A DNA stretch of 6,968 bases, from contig CAYNCU010000218.1 in NCBI GenBank assembly GCA_964395765.1, positions 1 through 6,968 on the forward strand. Reading direction: 5' to 3'. Under the pieces are notes generated by a model that saw nothing but the letters and a program-made list of their open reading frames with translations, was not told the DNA's origin and ran no database searches. A program made the translations under genes and the position numbers. Positions 5,013 through 6,968 of the stretch are shown piece after piece. The DNA comes from DATDPY01 sp964395765 (lineage in GTDB: Bacteria > Bacteroidota > Bacteroidia > Cytophagales > Cyclobacteriaceae). Every line of letters starts with the position of its first letter. Position 1 is the stretch's first letter.

Positions 5013-6968
5013 ATGATTAAAAACTTTTTTATTACCACTTTCAGGAATCTTGTCAAGCATCGTTTTTACAGTATCATTAATATCTTCGGCCTCACGATCG
5101 GCATTACTGCATGCCTGATCATCCTTTTATATGTACGCTTCGAACTCAGCTATGATAAATTCAATGTAAATGCCAAACGCATATACCGGGTTGACTGGGA
5201 CATTAACATGGGGGCCACTCATAATTACCAGGCCTCCGTCACCTCGCCGGTAGCGGAAACCATGATGCGGGATTTCCCGGAAGTGGAGGATGCCGCCCGG
5301 ATAAAGGATATGGGGGCCTTTCAATTTAAACGTGAAGTTGAAAATATTTCAGAATGGCGGGTAGCCTATGTTGACAATGACCTGTTTAAAATATTCACGA
5401 TTCCTTTTATTGAAGGAGATCCTTTAAATGCCCTGAAAGACCCGAACTCAATGGTCATCAGCGAAAAATGCGCCGCCCAGTTCTTCCCCCATGAAGATGC
5501 CTTGGGCAAGATCCTTATTAAAGATAATAAGGAGGCATTTAAGATTACCGGTATATTCAAAGACTTGCCGGAAAACAGTCATTTCCATTACCGGATATTA
5601 TTATCGATGGAAAGCCTCGAGGAATCAAAAAACAATTACTGGATCGGAAGCCCTTATAATACCTATATTTTACTGCGGAAGGGTGCGGATCCCTCAGCGC
5701 TGGAAGCCAAGTTGCCTGGAATGATCGAAAAATACCTCGTCCCCCAGGCAGTTATTGTATTCGGGAATTCGTTCATGGAAGGATTTAAGTCAGGTGGAAA
5801 TAAACTTAGCTTTCACCTGCGTCCTTTGCTGGACATACACCTTTATTCTCACCTGCAAAATGAACTCGAAGCAAATGGCAATATCATTTACGTGTATTTA
5901 TTATCGGCTATTGCCTTATTTATCCTTGTCATCGCCTGTATTAATTTTATGAATCTGACCACCGCCAGGTCTGCCACGAGGGCCCGCGAAGTGGGCATTC
6001 GAAAGGTTATGGGATCACTACGGTCGGCCCTCATTTACCAGTTTCTGGCCGAATCGGCTATATTGAGTTTTCTATCCTTTGTCCTGGCCGTAATCCTTAC
6101 CGAATATTTGATTACTGTTTTTAATAGTTTTACCGGGCTATCCTTAACGATACCCTGGCATCATATTTCATTTTACCTGCTGATCATTTTCGCTTCGGGC
6201 GGCGTCGGGCTACTGGCAGGCCTTTACCCCTCCATCCTTCTGTCCGGTTTTAAACCGGTTACCGTATTAAAAGGAAAATTATTAAAAGGGCATAATGCTT
6301 ATTTCCTGAGAAGCACTTTGGTGATTTTCCAGTTTTTCATTTCGATATTTCTTATTATCGTCACGATAGCCATGTATCAACAAATGAATTACATCAGGAC
6401 CAAAAACCTGGGATTCAAAAAGGAAAATGTTATTATTCTCAGGGATGTGTATAATGCAGGAAATAAATTACACATCATAAGGGATGAAATATTAAAAAAC
6501 AGCTATATAAAAGACGGAACGATTTCTTCCTATTTCCCGGGACCGGGCTCTGCACGCAAAACCCCCTTGTTATGGCAATACGGACAGGATCCCACTCCTG
6601 AAAATTCGGTGAATGCCGAAAAGTGGAGTGTGGATTACGATTATATACCCACCCTGGGGATGAAAATTGTTGAAGGCCGTAATTTTTCAAGGGAATTCCC
6701 GTCCGATTCCGATGCCGTGATCCTGAATGAAACAGCGGTGCGGCAATTCGGCTTCAAAGGAGATCCGATTGGCCGGAAGATTTCCACTTCAGAAGATAAT
6801 CCGGAGGGAACCCAGGATATTAACAAGCTTGAAACCTGGACCATAATCGGGGTTGTCAGGGATTTTAATTTTGAATCGCTGCATCAGACGATCGGGCCAC
6901 TGGGGTTATTCTTCGGGACCGACAGCCGGTCTTTTCTTGCGTTCCGGTATGAAACCAAAAAAACGGAT
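5013..6968 (+). CDS. ABC transporter permease, MacB/FtsX type (3' end beyond window)
   Basis: An inner-membrane permease without a fused ATPase domain, of the two-domain kind common in Bacteroidota (usually near 800 residues), probably driven by a separate MacB/LolD-like ATPase. The frame is open for 652 codons to the window edge without a stop. Seen: the family N-terminus FRNLVKHRFYSIINIFGLTI (10-29), membrane helix 1 (about 21-41), and ELSYDKF then RIYRVDW, which opens the first periplasmic MacB-like domain (about 43-285). The first FtsX domain follows: helices at about 293-313, 349-369 and 386-407, with the cytoplasmic REVGIRKVMG loop (325-334), a conserved contact region for the ATPase, and FKPVTVLKG (413-421). 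Helix 5 (about 436-456) leads into the second periplasmic domain, with LGMKIVEGRNFSREF and AVILNETAVRQFG. The final three helices, roughly 150 residues, are missing only because the window ends. The substrate is unknown; peptides, antibiotics or lipoproteins are family possibilities. Confidence 0.93.
   Translation, partial: MIKNFFITTFRNLVKHRFYSIINIFGLTIGITACLIILLYVRFELSYDKFNVNAKRIYRVDWDINMGATHNYQASVTSPVAETMMRDFPEVEDAARIKDMGAFQFKREVENISEWRVAYVDNDLFKIFTIPFIEGDPLNALKDPNSMVISEKCAAQFFPHEDALGKILIKDNKEAFKITGIFKDLPENSHFHYRILLSMESLEESKNNYWIGSPYNTYILLRKGADPSALEAKLPGMIEKYLVPQAVIVFGNSFMEGFKSGGNKLSFHLRPLLDIHLYSHLQNELEANGNIIYVYLLSAIALFILVIACINFMNLTTARSATRAREVGIRKVMGSLRSALIYQFLAESAILSFLSFVLAVILTEYLITVFNSFTGLSLTIPWHHISFYLLIIFASGGVGLLAGLYPSILLSGFKPVTVLKGKLLKGHNAYFLRSTLVIFQFFISIFLIIVTIAMYQQMNYIRTKNLGFKKENVIILRDVYNAGNKLHIIRDEILKNSYIKDGTISSYFPGPGSARKTPLLWQYGQDPTPENSVNAEKWSVDYDYIPTLGMKIVEGRNFSREFPSDSDAVILNETAVRQFGFKGDPIGRKISTSEDNPEGTQDINKLETWTIIGVVRDFNFESLHQTIGPLGLFFGTDSRSFLAFRYETKKTD

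Noticed and set aside
5491..5952. Two + strand open frames within the permease gene (5491-5724 and 5755-5952)
   Set aside because: Both are in another frame of the continuous permease reading frame that runs from 5013 to the window end.

Overview
This window looks like a stretch of a Bacteroidota chromosome, most plausibly an anaerobic or environmental Bacteroidales-like lineage. The indications are a stand-alone MacB/FtsX-type permease of the long two-domain kind common in that phylum, a signal peptide ending in VNA|Q, genes without clear Shine-Dalgarno sequences, and promoter candidates resembling the Bacteroidota TTTG / TAnnTTTG pattern. The genus cannot be fixed from the sequence. Most of the window is ordinary chromosomal housekeeping and accessory metabolism. 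I see no transposase, CRISPR array, tRNA or rRNA.

Layout. The + strand opens with the C-terminal part of a Prx6/archaeal-type peroxiredoxin (2-376), closed by a hairpin (408-442). A tight two-gene unit follows: a flavin reductase-like FMN-binding split-barrel protein (477-1043) and a YciI-domain protein (1047-1352), 3 bases apart. Next comes a 585-base gene-free stretch (1353-1937) full of repeats: two 111-bp copies of a composite element, one tandem 55-bp duplication, and three related hairpins with a GTGGTCTGTG stem. On the - strand lies a complete secreted GH37 trehalase (1938-3506), convergent with the YciI gene.

After a 465-base divergent spacer, the + strand carries a LiaF-like four-helix membrane protein (3972-4673) with a plausible Bacteroidota promoter. 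A 339-base spacer then leads to a large ABC transporter permease (5013 to the window end) that is open over 652 codons and is cut by the window edge.

How the genes fit together. Peroxiredoxin, flavin reductase-like protein and YciI protein suggest a redox or small-molecule detoxification neighbourhood, but only the last two are close enough to be called an operon. The trehalase should hydrolyse trehalose to glucose in the periplasm and appears to stand alone. The LiaF-like protein and the permease are both envelope proteins and could belong to an envelope-stress or export group, but each has its own spacer and a candidate promoter. The most unusual feature is the repeat cluster between the convergent genes: its hairpins share identical stems, but the 3-base loop of one is the reverse complement of the loop in the other two.
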